A stretch of DNA of 34,326 nt from Gammaproteobacteria bacterium (GCA_009692245.1 SHZN01000006.1:1-34326); one strand, 5' to 3'. Positions 24,673 through 31,647 are shown, counted from the stretch's first letter. The notes: generated from the sequence alone by a model not told the origin. A program made the numbers and translations.

Positions 24673-24740
24673 CGGGTGGGCGGGGTGACGAGTGAGCGAA
24701 TAAAGATCGGCTGAGCGAACGAGTCAGCCCCGACCACCCG
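24673..24740 (-). repeat. Hairpin 2: inverted partner of hairpin 1 with a different stem
   Basis: The left arm 24673-24689 (CGGGTGGGCGGGGTGAC) pairs with 24723-24740 over 16 bp, with one mismatch and one bulge. Read on the minus strand, the enclosed segment gives CTCGTTCGCTCAG, a GATC-containing centre and ATTCGCTCACTC, the same motif as in the loop of hairpin 1, while the stem sequence is unrelated. It lies 18 bases beyond the stop of the minus-strand Lrp-domain gene. Each of the two convergent genes therefore ends with this motif in its own sense strand. The 24622-24672 spacer also holds a CGTACTGG direct repeat (24621-24628 and 24634-24641). Confidence 0.8.
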
Positions 24741-24758
24741 ACAGAAGCGCCGAATTCG

Positions 24759-25040
24759 CTAGTCTTCGACGCCGAGTGAGAATCCCGCTTCCAGTTCGCG
24801 CTTCGAGTAGGTACGAAACGCGATCATCGTCTCCGAGCCCGCGATGTCCGGCAGTTTCCGGATCCGGTCGGTGACGACCGTCGCGAGATCCTCGTTGTTG
24901 CGCACCCGCACGATTGCGACCAGATCCCAGCGCCCGGCGACGGAGAAGACCTCCTGCACGCCATCGATGCTGGTCAGCGCCTGCGCGAGGCTGCCTACCT
25001 TGTCCGTGTCCGCCTTGATCAACACCAGTGCCGCAACCAT
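24759..25040 (-). CDS. Stand-alone Lrp/AsnC effector-binding (RAM) domain protein
   Basis: The 93-residue protein is only the alpha/beta C-terminal domain of Lrp/AsnC regulators: MVAALVLIKADTDKVGSLAQ, GRWDLVAIVRVRNNEDL, then IRKLPDIAGSETMIAF. There is no DNA-binding domain. Such single-domain proteins form dimers to octamers and bind amino acids; they can act alone or modulate full-length Lrp proteins. ATG 25040 was chosen because AGGAG (25053 to 25049) is 8 nt before it; a GTG at 25049 touches that site and is unlikely. It follows the tryptophan dioxygenase gene by 11 bp, so tryptophan or a related amino acid is a candidate ligand. Confidence 0.85.
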   Translation of the reverse strand: MVAALVLIKADTDKVGSLAQALTSIDGVQEVFSVAGRWDLVAIVRVRNNEDLATVVTDRIRKLPDIAGSETMIAFRTYSKRELEAGFSLGVED

Positions 25041-25051
25041 GGATCGCACTC

Positions 25052-25900
25052 CTAGATCGATGTCCTGAGGCTGATCAGCTCGGGGAAAAATCCGCGCTTC
25101 AGCACATGCTCGAGATATCCGACACCGGTGGAACCACCAGTGCCGCGCTTAAAGCCGATGATGCGCTCGACCGTCTTCAGGTGCGCGAAGCGCCATTGCT
25201 GCAGGCGGTACTCGAGATCCACCAGTTTTTCGGCAAGTTCATAAAGGTCCCAATGGGCATTGGAATCACGGTAGATCGCGAGCCACGCAGCCTCGACTTC
25301 CGGGTGCGCTTCGTAGGACTTAGTCCAGTCGCGTTCGATGCGCTCGCGCGGGATGGCGAATCCGCGGCGCGCCAGCAATTTCAGCGTTTCGTCATAAAGC
25401 GAGGGTGTCGCGAGTTCGCGGCCAAGCAATGCGTGATTGGGCGGATCCGAGGAATGCACATCGATCAGCTTCGCATCCTTGTTGCCCAGCATGAATTCCA
25501 GCAGACGGTATTGCCAGGACTGGAAGCCGGAACTCTGGCCCAGCGAATCGCGAAAGCGCATGTAATCGGCCGGCGTCATCGTGCCGAGCACGTCCCAGGA
25601 CTGTATCATCTGGGCCTGCGCTCGCGCGACGCGCGACAGCATCTTGAAAGCCGGTTCGAGATCGTCGGCGCGGATTTGCGCACGGGTCGCGGCAAGTTCG
25701 TGCAGGCAGAGCTTGAGCCACAGCTCGCTCGCCTGATGGATCACGATGAACAGCATCTCGTCGTGCTGCCCCGAGAGCGGTTTCTGCGCGCCCAGCACCT
25801 TGTCGAGCTGGAGGTATTGGCCGTAGCTCAGCGAGCGGTCGAGATTCCAGTGAATCCCCGCCATCTGGTTATCGGGCTTCTGGTCGCGTGGGTCCGTCAT
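25052..25900 (-). CDS. kynA: Tryptophan 2,3-dioxygenase
   Basis: This heme enzyme opens tryptophan to N-formylkynurenine. The 282-residue protein from ATG 25900 has HDEMLFIVIHQASELWLKL with F51 and H55 at the same numbers as in Xanthomonas campestris TDO. ADYMRFRDSLGQSSGFQS contains the Tyr/Arg substrate contacts. WRFAHLKTVERIIGFKRG and GTGGSTGVGYL hold the heme His and the substrate Thr. A longer frame back to 26152 has no TDO-like residues and overlaps the upstream gene. The start overlaps the upstream stop (ATGA). No kynurenine formamidase or kynureninase is next to it. Confidence 0.94.
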   Translation of the reverse strand: MTDPRDQKPDNQMAGIHWNLDRSLSYGQYLQLDKVLGAQKPLSGQHDEMLFIVIHQASELWLKLCLHELAATRAQIRADDLEPAFKMLSRVARAQAQMIQSWDVLGTMTPADYMRFRDSLGQSSGFQSWQYRLLEFMLGNKDAKLIDVHSSDPPNHALLGRELATPSLYDETLKLLARRGFAIPRERIERDWTKSYEAHPEVEAAWLAIYRDSNAHWDLYELAEKLVDLEYRLQQWRFAHLKTVERIIGFKRGTGGSTGVGYLEHVLKRGFFPELISLRTSI

Positions 25901-26541
25901 TCGGCGTCCGGTTGTGCTGCAGGCCGCGCCGTGGCGAAGGCCGGCAGCGACGTCAGGTGGGCGTCGATCGCGACCAGCGCCGGGTACGGCGTCACGTCGC
26001 AATAGTAACGCCGTGCGCTGTACATCTGGGGAACCAGGCAGACATCGGCGAGCGTGACACCGTTGCCGTACAGGTGGTGCTGGCCGTCGCCATGGCGGCG
26101 CGCCAGCTCCTCGAGCGCTCTGAAGCCCTCCCCGATCCAGTGCCGGATCCATTCGGCAACTGCTTCGTCGCCCTGGCCCAGCGGCCCGCGCAGGTAATTG
26201 GTCACCCGCAGGTTCTGGAGCGGATGGATGTCACAGGCGATCCCGAGCGCCATTGAGCGCACGATGGCACGACCGGCGAAATCCGGCGGGAGCAGTGGCG
26301 GGTCGGGATTGGTTTCCTCCAGGTATTCGATGATCCCCAGCGACTGGGCGAATACATTGCCGTCGTCGGCAAGCGCGGGTACGAAGCCCTGCGGATTCAC
26401 CTCGCGGTAGGACTCGCTGTGCTGCTGGCCGCCGTTGCGCACGAGGTGCACGGGCACGGTGCCATGCGGAATACCCTTGTAGTTGAGCGCAATGCGCACG
26501 CGGTAGGCGGCGGAACTACGGTAATAGGTGAAGAGTTTCAT
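25897..26541 (-). CDS. maiA: Zeta-class GST: maleylacetoacetate or maleylpyruvate isomerase
   Basis: The 214-residue protein starts MKLFTYYRSSAAYRVRIALN, containing the SSxxYRVR glutathione site of zeta GSTs. NPQGFVPALADDG and QSLGIIEYLEE complete the thioredoxin-like domain, then the helical domain with DIHPLQNLRV and VTLADVCLVPQ. Zeta GSTs isomerise maleylacetoacetate (tyrosine/homogentisate route) or maleylpyruvate (gentisate route). The adjoining hydrolase looks like fumarylpyruvate hydrolase, which favours the gentisate-type reaction, but sequence alone does not decide. It overlaps both neighbours by ATGA. Confidence 0.88.
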   Translation of the reverse strand: MKLFTYYRSSAAYRVRIALNYKGIPHGTVPVHLVRNGGQQHSESYREVNPQGFVPALADDGNVFAQSLGIIEYLEETNPDPPLLPPDFAGRAIVRSMALGIACDIHPLQNLRVTNYLRGPLGQGDEAVAEWIRHWIGEGFRALEELARRHGDGQHHLYGNGVTLADVCLVPQMYSARRYYCDVTPYPALVAIDAHLTSLPAFATARPAAQPDAE

Positions 26542-27236
26542 CGCGCCACGATCCCTAATTCCAGCACGCCGACGCCATCCACGCCACCCCGCACGCGATC
26601 GCCCGGCACCAGCGGGCCGACGCCGGCCGGTGTACCGGTGAAGATCAGGTCTCCGGGGAACAACTCGAACCAGCTTGAAAGCTCGGCAATGATCTCGGGC
26701 ACTTTCCAGATCATGTCCGAAAGATCGCCCTGCTGGCGCGGCTTTCCATTGACCCCGAGCCAGATCCTGCCTGCGGCCGGATGGCCCACGTTTTCCACCG
26801 TTACGATCGGTGTGACCGGCGCGGAGTGGTCGAAGCCTTTTGCGGTGTCCCAGGGCCGGCCCAGGTCCTGCGCGGCGCCCTGCTGGTCGCGGCGCGTCAG
26901 GTCATTGCCGACGGCGTAACCGAACACGAGCGAAAGCGCGGTGTCGGCCTTGACATCGCTGCCGCCGCCACTGAGCGCGACGACCAGCTCGATCTCATGG
27001 TGCAGATTTTTCGTGTGCGACGGATAGGGCACGTCGCTGCCATTCGGCATGACGGCGTCGGCAGGTTTCGTGAAGAAGAATGGCAGGGCGCGGTCGCCAC
27101 CCATGCCCATTTCGCGCGCGTGCTCGGCGTAATTGCGACCGACACAGAAGATCCGTCGTATCGGAAAGAGCAACGTGCTGCCCGCGACCTCGACGGCCGG
27201 CCGGGGAGCGGCAGGAACGGCAAAATATTCCGTCAT
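26538..27236 (-). CDS. FAH family hydrolase, fumarylpyruvate hydrolase type
   Basis: The 232-residue protein has the short FAH fold. IFCVGRNYAEHAREMG and the metal-binding HHEIELVVAL are followed by GYAVGNDLTRRDQQ, GRPWDTAKGFDHSAPVTP and a final FPGDLIFTGTPAGVGPL. It strongly resembles NagK-type fumarylpyruvate hydrolases (about 230 residues) rather than the ~420-residue fumarylacetoacetase of tyrosine breakdown. It would split fumarylpyruvate to fumarate and pyruvate after the GST isomerase. It is the first gene of the minus-strand operon and is divergent from the thioesterase gene, 59 bp away. Confidence 0.87.
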   Translation of the reverse strand: MTEYFAVPAAPRPAVEVAGSTLLFPIRRIFCVGRNYAEHAREMGMGGDRALPFFFTKPADAVMPNGSDVPYPSHTKNLHHEIELVVALSGGGSDVKADTALSLVFGYAVGNDLTRRDQQGAAQDLGRPWDTAKGFDHSAPVTPIVTVENVGHPAAGRIWLGVNGKPRQQGDLSDMIWKVPEIIAELSSWFELFPGDLIFTGTPAGVGPLVPGDRVRGGVDGVGVLELGIVAR

Positions 27237-27295
27237 GACAACTTCTTGCGCGGGCCGCGCGGCAGGTACACTAACCGAAACGAGGATCAGCAGCC
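27237..27295. promoter_or_regulatory. Divergent promoter region between FAH hydrolase and thioesterase genes
   Basis: This 59-bp gap must hold signals for both directions. On the plus strand a possible -10 TACACT lies at 27267-27272 and a weak -35 TTGCGC at 27246-27251 (15-bp spacer). CGAGGA near 27281-27286 can serve as ribosome site for ATG 27296. I see no convincing palindrome for a regulator. Confidence 0.35.
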
Positions 27296-27727
27296 ATGAG
27301 TATCTGGTTCCAGGAATACAGTCTCGACGACATCAGCGCGCTGCAGCGCGAAAACATGGGCGGGCACATCGGCATCGAAATTGTGCGCATCGGGCCGGAC
27401 CATCTCGACGCGCGGATGCCGGTTGACGAGCGCACGACCCAGCCGGACGGCATCCTGCATGGCGGCGCCTCGGTCGCGCTCGCAGAGACGCTCGGCAGCA
27501 TTGGAGGCACAATGATCGTGGACCGGGAGCGTTACCAGGTCGTCGGACAGGAGATCAACGCAAATCACCTGCGCCCGGTGCGCGAGGGCTTTGTCCACGG
27601 CAGCGCGCGACCGATCCACATTGGCCGGCGCAGCCAGGTCTGGGCAATCGAGATCGTGGATGACAACCAGCGACTGGTCTGCATCTCGCGCCTGACCCTC
27701 GCGGTCATCGAGCGCCAGCCCCGTTGA
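27296..27727 (+). CDS. Hotdog-fold acyl-CoA thioesterase (YdiI/EntH-like)
   Basis: The 143-residue protein matches the PaaI/YdiI type of hotdog thioesterase. GHIGIEIVRIGPDHLDARMPV begins the fold, then DGILHGGASVALAETLGS, which carries the conserved HGG and catalytic Glu, and the closing RLTLAVIER. Known relatives hydrolyse dihydroxynaphthoyl-CoA (menaquinone route), aryl-CoA or aryl carrier-protein esters; the substrate here is open. It precedes lptM and polA on the same strand. Confidence 0.87.
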   Translation: MSIWFQEYSLDDISALQRENMGGHIGIEIVRIGPDHLDARMPVDERTTQPDGILHGGASVALAETLGSIGGTMIVDRERYQVVGQEINANHLRPVREGFVHGSARPIHIGRRSQVWAIEIVDDNQRLVCISRLTLAVIERQPR

Positions 27728-27747
27728 GGCTGGCCTATACTGCCGCG

Positions 27748-27963
27748 ATGCGCGTGACCCGATTCCTGCTGCGATTGACGCCGGCCGCGCTCGCCGCACT
27801 GGCGGGTTGCGGACAGACCGGCGCGCTTTATCTGCCCGACGCGGGCGTTGAAACGCCAGTCGTGATCCGGTCTCCCGCGACAGCCGCTCCGGAGCCTGCG
27901 CCTGCACCCGCACCGGAGCCGGACGACAAGGAAAAGAAAACCGACCAGCCCCAGGGTCGCTGA
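27748..27963 (+). CDS. lptM: LptM (YifL)-type small outer-membrane lipoprotein
   Basis: The 71-residue protein has a signal peptide ending in lipobox LAGC with C21, then GQTGALYLP, the hallmark of the YifL/LptM family (GCGQKGPLYLP). The tail is Pro/Ala/Glu-rich. LptM in E. coli binds the LptDE translocon and helps LptD disulfide maturation. ATG 27748 is preferred; a TTG at 27724 would lengthen the signal and overlap the thioesterase stop. It ends 3 bp before polA. A DsbA lies a few genes on, also relevant to LptD disulfides. Confidence 0.83.
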   Translation: MRVTRFLLRLTPAALAALAGCGQTGALYLPDAGVETPVVIRSPATAAPEPAPAPAPEPDDKEKKTDQPQGR

Positions 27964-27966
27964 GCC

Positions 27967-30720
27967 ATGGCGAAGTCCGACAAGCTCTGGCTGGTGGACG
28001 GCTCGTCTTATCTGTATCGCGCCTTCTATGCGCTGCCGCCGCTATCCAGTTCAACCGGTGAACCGACGGGCGCAGTGCTCGGCGTCCTCAACATGTTGAA
28101 CCTGATCTTCAAGGAAGATGATCCCGACCTGATCGCCGTCGTCTTCGATGCGCCGGGCCGGACATTTCGCGATGACCTGTTCGAAGAATACAAGGCGCAT
28201 CGCCCACCGATGCCGGATGAGCTGCGCGCCCAGATAGCGCCGCTGCTCGAGGCCATTCCAGCACTCGGGCTGCCGATGCTGCGCGTCGCCGGTGTCGAGG
28301 CGGACGACGTCATCGGCACACTGGCCGAGCGCGCCGCGCGCGCAGGCCTCTCGGTCATCATTTCGACCGGCGACAAGGACATGGCCCAGCTGGTCAATGA
28401 CCAGATCACGCTGGTCAACACGATGTTCGAGACAAAGCTCGATCGCGCGGGCGTCAAGGCGAAGTTCGACGTGTTTCCCGAGCAGATCGTGGATTACCTC
28501 GCGCTCGTCGGCGACAGCTCGGACAACATCCCCGGCGTGCCGAAAGTCGGGCCCAAGACAGCCGCAAAATGGCTCAATGAGTACGGCAGCCTCGATGCCA
28601 TCATCGAGCACGCCGCCGACATCCAGGGCAAGGTCGGCGAGAGCCTGCGCGAGAATCTGGCGACGCTCGAGCTATCAAAACGTCTCGCAACCATTCGCCG
28701 CGACGTCAAGCTCGACATCGAGCCAGCCGACCTCGCGCGCAAAGCCCCCGATATCGAAGCGCTAACTCCGCTTTACAAACGCCTCGAACTCAATTCACTG
28801 CTGCGCCAGTTAGGCGCACCCATTGCGGAAGGCGCCGGCAGCCGGGCTCCGGCGAGCGAGCGCGTAAGTTCCGGCGGCGCGAGTGAGCCGGGGGCCCGGC
28901 CGCCGGCGCCGTTGCGCCACTACGAAACGATCACCACCGCCGAGCAGTTGAACTCTTGGCTCGAGAAGCTTCAAAAAGTACCGCTCTTCGCCTTCGACAC
29001 CGAGACGACGAGCCTCGACTACATGCAGGCTGAGATCGTCGGTGTCTCGTTCTGCATCGAGCCAGGTATCGCTGCCTACCTGCCCCTGGCGCACGACTAC
29101 CCCGGCGCCCCGGACCAGCTCGACCGCAAGAAGACGCTCGCGAAACTGAAGCCGCTGCTGGAGGACGCCGGGCGGCCGAAGGCAGGTCATCACCTGAAGT
29201 ACGACGCTCACGTCCTCCTGAATCACGGCATCGCGTTGGCAGGCATGCATTACGACTCGATGCTGGAATCCTACGTGCTGAATTCGACCGCGACGCGTCA
29301 CGACATGGATTCCTGCGCGAAGCATTACCTGGGTATCGACACGATCAAGTACGAGGATGTCGCCGGCAAGGGCGCAAAGCAGATCACGTTCAATCAGGTG
29401 GCGCTCGAGCAGGCATCTGAATACGCGGCCGAGGACGCGGACGTGACGCTGCAGCTGCATCGCATGCTGCACGGGGAGCTCGCGAAGCTGCCGCCACTGC
29501 TGAAGCTATATGAGGAGATCGAACAGCCGCTCGTACCGGTACTGCTCGACATGGAGCATCGCGGCACGCTGGTCGATCGCGAGCTGTTGCGCACCCAGAG
29601 CGGCGAGCTCGCAAAACGCCTCGTCGAACTCGAGGCCGATGCGCACAAGTCCGCGGGCCAGCCATTCAATCTCGACTCACCGAAGCAGCTGCAGGAAATC
29701 CTGTTTGACAAGCTCGGCCTGCCGGCGATGCGCAAGACCCGTACCGGCCAGCCCTCGACGGCAGAGGATGTGCTCGAGGAACTCGCCGACAAATATCTCT
29801 TGCCGAGAATCATCCTGGAATATCGCGGCCTCGCGAAGCTGCGCTCGACCTACACCGAGAAGCTGCCGGAACAGATCGACGAGAAGACCGGCCGCGTTCA
29901 TACCTCCTATCACCAGGCGGTCGCGGTAACGGGCCGGTTGTCGTCCAGCAACCCGAATCTCCAGAACATCCCGATCCGCACACCTGATGGCCGGCGCATC
30001 CGCCAGGCCTTCATCGCACCCAGGGGCCACATGCTCCTGGCGGCTGATTATTCGCAGATCGAGCTTCGCATCATGGCGCACCTGTCGGGCGATGAGAGCC
30101 TGAGGCGCGCTTTCGCTGCGGAGGACGATATTCACCGCGCGACCGCGGCCGAAGTGTTCGGCATCGAGCCCGCCGCAGTCAGCGTCGATCAGCGCCGCGC
30201 CGCCAAGGCGATCAACTTCGGGTTGATCTACGGCATGTCGGCATTCGGCCTCGCGCGCCAGCTCGGCATCGAACGTCACGCAGCACAGGAATACGTCGGA
30301 CGCTACTTCGGTCGTTACCCCGGCGTGCGCGATTACATGGAGCGCACCCGAGCGCTCGCGCGCAAGCAGGGCTTTGTTGAAACCCTGTTCGGACGGCGCC
30401 TCTACCTGCCCGACATCAACTCGCGCGACCGCCAGGCACAGCAGTATGCCGAGCGCAGCGCAATCAACGCGCCGATGCAGGGAACGGCCGCCGACATCAT
30501 CAAGCGCGCGATGATCGAGGTGCACGCATGGCTTGTGGCCACGTCAGTGCCCGCCAAGCTCGTCATGCAGGTGCACGACGAGCTGGTGCTGGAAGTTGCA
30601 GAATCGGCAGTCGAAAAAGTGCGCCATGAAGTCGCATCGATCATGAGCGGCGCGGCGACACTTTCCGTGCCGCTCAAGGTGGACACGGGTTTCGGGAAAA
30701 ACTGGGACGAGGCGCATTAG
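27967..30720 (+). CDS. polA: DNA polymerase I
   Basis: The 917-residue polymerase has three active-looking domains. The 5' nuclease is at about 1-285 (VDGSSYLYRAFYALPPL, STGDKDMAQL, GDSSDNIPGVPKVGPKTA). The 3'-5' exonuclease is at about 320-510 with D344-T-E346 and YAAEDADVTLQLH, so proofreading residues are present. In the polymerase domain motif A is DYSQIE at 694-699, motif B is RRAAKAINFGLIYGMS and motif C is HDE at 870-872. Residues 289-315 are a Gly/Ala/Pro/Ser linker encoded by an unusual 80-bp inverted repeat. It functions in Okazaki fragment processing and repair. An intrinsic terminator follows at 30754-30784. Confidence 0.97.
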   Translation: MAKSDKLWLVDGSSYLYRAFYALPPLSSSTGEPTGAVLGVLNMLNLIFKEDDPDLIAVVFDAPGRTFRDDLFEEYKAHRPPMPDELRAQIAPLLEAIPALGLPMLRVAGVEADDVIGTLAERAARAGLSVIISTGDKDMAQLVNDQITLVNTMFETKLDRAGVKAKFDVFPEQIVDYLALVGDSSDNIPGVPKVGPKTAAKWLNEYGSLDAIIEHAADIQGKVGESLRENLATLELSKRLATIRRDVKLDIEPADLARKAPDIEALTPLYKRLELNSLLRQLGAPIAEGAGSRAPASERVSSGGASEPGARPPAPLRHYETITTAEQLNSWLEKLQKVPLFAFDTETTSLDYMQAEIVGVSFCIEPGIAAYLPLAHDYPGAPDQLDRKKTLAKLKPLLEDAGRPKAGHHLKYDAHVLLNHGIALAGMHYDSMLESYVLNSTATRHDMDSCAKHYLGIDTIKYEDVAGKGAKQITFNQVALEQASEYAAEDADVTLQLHRMLHGELAKLPPLLKLYEEIEQPLVPVLLDMEHRGTLVDRELLRTQSGELAKRLVELEADAHKSAGQPFNLDSPKQLQEILFDKLGLPAMRKTRTGQPSTAEDVLEELADKYLLPRIILEYRGLAKLRSTYTEKLPEQIDEKTGRVHTSYHQAVAVTGRLSSSNPNLQNIPIRTPDGRRIRQAFIAPRGHMLLAADYSQIELRIMAHLSGDESLRRAFAAEDDIHRATAAEVFGIEPAAVSVDQRRAAKAINFGLIYGMSAFGLARQLGIERHAAQEYVGRYFGRYPGVRDYMERTRALARKQGFVETLFGRRLYLPDINSRDRQAQQYAERSAINAPMQGTAADIIKRAMIEVHAWLVATSVPAKLVMQVHDELVLEVAESAVEKVRHEVASIMSGAATLSVPLKVDTGFGKNWDEAH
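28831..28910. repeat. Inverted repeat within the polA linker
   Basis: The arms 28831-28847 (GGCGCCGGCAGCCGGGC) and 28894-28910 are complementary at 16 of 17 positions. A further 5 bp (CCGGC 28849-28853 with GCCGG 28887-28891) extends the stem. The loop holds GAGCGAGCG and GCGAGTGAGC; an 11-mer, GCTCACTCGCG on the minus strand, is also in hairpin 1 at 24593-24603. It encodes the low-complexity linker between the 5' nuclease and the exonuclease domain. It may be a copy of the same repeat family inserted in a tolerant site, or simply GC-rich linker sequence. Confidence 0.55.
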
Positions 30721-30753
30721 AAAGCCCTGCTGAATCAACGCCGTGCGACGGCG

Positions 30754-30784
30754 TTCCGCGCGGGCCTTGCGCCGGAACTTTTTT
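30754..30784 (+). terminator. Intrinsic terminator of polA
   Basis: TTCCG(C)GCG (30754-30762) pairs with CGCCGGAA (30770-30777), with one bulged base and a 7-nt loop. TTTTTT follows at 30779-30784. It is 33 bp beyond the polA stop. A second perfect 7-bp hairpin (AACGCCG/CGGCGTT, 30738-30756) partly overlaps it. The right arm and T-tract also form the -35 element of the downstream sRNA promoter. Confidence 0.75.
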
Positions 30785-30802
30785 CTGAATGCTTATCTCT
30801 AA
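30774..30802 (+). promoter_or_regulatory. Sigma-E (RpoE/AlgU)-type promoter
   Basis: GGAACTT at 30774-30780, continued by four T, is the full -35 consensus of extracytoplasmic sigma-E/sigma-22 promoters. CTCTAA at 30797-30802, 16 bp away, matches the -10 consensus GTCTAA at five of six positions. A start near 30808-30810 is predicted. No gene follows on the plus strand before the terminator at 30883, so it should drive a small RNA. The match is seen; sigma-factor use is inferred. Confidence 0.72.
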
Positions 30803-30808
30803 TGTTTC

Positions 30809-30918
30809 GAGCGCCGTGAGACGCTCCCCGCTCCCATCCCTGGGCGGGTTGCCCGGATTGCATCCCCAAGCCGGGTCTGTATGCCCGGCGGTCCTTCGGG
30901 ATCGCCGGGCGTCTTTTA
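30809..30918 (+). ncRNA. Predicted small regulatory RNA at the polA-engB locus (Spot 42/ErsA position)
   Basis: An RNA of about 110 nt runs from the predicted start to the terminator T-tract. It opens with a GAGCG/CGCTC hairpin (30809-30826). Next is an unpaired C-rich stretch ending near 30840 with CUCCCC and CUCCC, complementary to ribosome-site GGGAG. Then come alternative hairpins GGGC/GCCC (30842-30854) or CCCGG/CCGGG (30852-30875), and the terminator hairpin. The polA-engB gap carries spf (Spot 42) in E. coli and the sigma-22-dependent ErsA in Pseudomonas aeruginosa. Promoter type, size and place all fit an ErsA-like RNA. No coding frame of note is present. Expression is not shown. Confidence 0.68.
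30883..30918 (+). terminator. Intrinsic terminator of the predicted sRNA
   Basis: GCCCGGCG (30883-30890) and CGCCGGGC (30903-30910) form an 8-bp perfect stem around a 12-nt loop that can pair further, and GTCTTTTA follows. The T-tract overlaps the stop codon of the converging engB gene (30916-30918). Confidence 0.85.
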
Positions 30919-31536
30919 TCCGCTGACGCTGGAACTGTCGGGCCGCAGCGGACGCCGCGCCAGCATCGTATCCAGCGCCCCACGTGCCGCATCCACTTCC
31001 GTGCCGGTCACGGCGGAGAATAGTTGCGCCGTCGCCAGGCCTGCGAGAAGCGCACGGGTCCTCTTCAGCAACTCGCGGGCCTCATTGCGGGTCAGCTTGT
31101 CCGCCTTGGACAACAGGATGTGCACCGGGCAGTTGCGTGCCGCGGCGTAATCGAGCATGACCTTGTCGCTGTCGGCAAACCCGCGCCGCGCGTCCACGAT
31201 GACGAACAGCCCCGCCAAAGACTCTCGCACCTCGAAAAAAGCCTGCATCAGCCGGCCCCAGTGCGCGCGCATCGCGGGCGGGACCTGGGCATAGCCGTAG
31301 CCGGGCAGGTCGACGAGGCGCAGGCCAGGCGTAAGCTCAAAGAAATTGACCAGTTGCGTGCGGCCTGGTGTTTTGCTGGTACGGGCCAGGTCGCGGCGCT
31401 GGACGATGGCATTGATCGCACTCGACTTGCCGCTGTTCGAACGGCCCGCAAATGCGACCTCGGCGCCGAAATCGTCGCCGAAACCGGCCGGCGCGTCGGC
31501 GCTTATCAGGAATCGTGCCCTGGGGTAGTGAGACAT
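30916..31536 (-). CDS. engB: Ribosome biogenesis GTPase EngB/YsxC (YihA)
   Basis: The 206-residue GTPase has G1 GRSNSGKSS at 31-39, a G2 Thr in SKTPGRTQLVNFF, G3 DLPGYGYA, G4 as SKADK and a G5-like SAVTG. YsxC/EngB acts in 50S subunit assembly and is essential in several bacteria. It faces polA and the sRNA and is divergent from cytochrome c4. The order polA-engB-cc4-dsbA is shared with Pseudomonas. The C-terminal RRPLRPDSSSVSG is variable. Confidence 0.95.
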   Translation of the reverse strand: MSHYPRARFLISADAPAGFGDDFGAEVAFAGRSNSGKSSAINAIVQRRDLARTSKTPGRTQLVNFFELTPGLRLVDLPGYGYAQVPPAMRAHWGRLMQAFFEVRESLAGLFVIVDARRGFADSDKVMLDYAAARNCPVHILLSKADKLTRNEARELLKRTRALLAGLATAQLFSAVTGTEVDAARGALDTMLARRPLRPDSSSVSG

Positions 31537-31545
31537 TCGTGGGTG

Positions 31546-31574
31546 GACGGAAGCACCGGTGGCTTGCGTATAAT
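31546..31574 (+). promoter_or_regulatory. Probable promoter of the cytochrome c4 gene
   Basis: A perfect -10 TATAAT lies at 31569-31574 in the 111-bp gap between divergent engB and the cytochrome gene. The -35 region is weak (GGAC near 31546-31549). The predicted leader is about 70 nt. GGAGAGA at 31634-31640 serves as ribosome site for ATG 31648. The engB promoter must lie in the same gap, but I cannot place it with confidence. Confidence 0.5.
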
Positions 31575-31647
31575 TCCGGGTTCGTCGGCGGGCAGTCTAA
31601 CAGCTACCCGGATCACCCGCCCGCGGCCCTGCTGGAGAGATTCGCCG

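Noticed and set aside
24545-24740. Invertible DNA switch or loxP-like recombination pair
   Set aside because: The flipped 8-bp centre is suggestive, but each copy has direct, not inverted, flanking TTCGCTCA repeats, the enclosed segment contains no promoter or gene part, and no recombinase gene is nearby.
25901-26152. 84-residue N-terminal extension of tryptophan dioxygenase
   Set aside because: The extension is out of frame with, and overlaps, the isomerase gene; from ATG 25900 the catalytic residues have standard numbers.
28831-28915. Intein or frameshift in polA
   Set aside because: The frame is continuous, the insertion is only about 27 residues, and no splicing motifs are present.
31024-31647. 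N-terminal extension of the cytochrome c4 frame
   Set aside because: The open frame runs antisense to engB; the signal peptide and ribosome site place the start at 31648.
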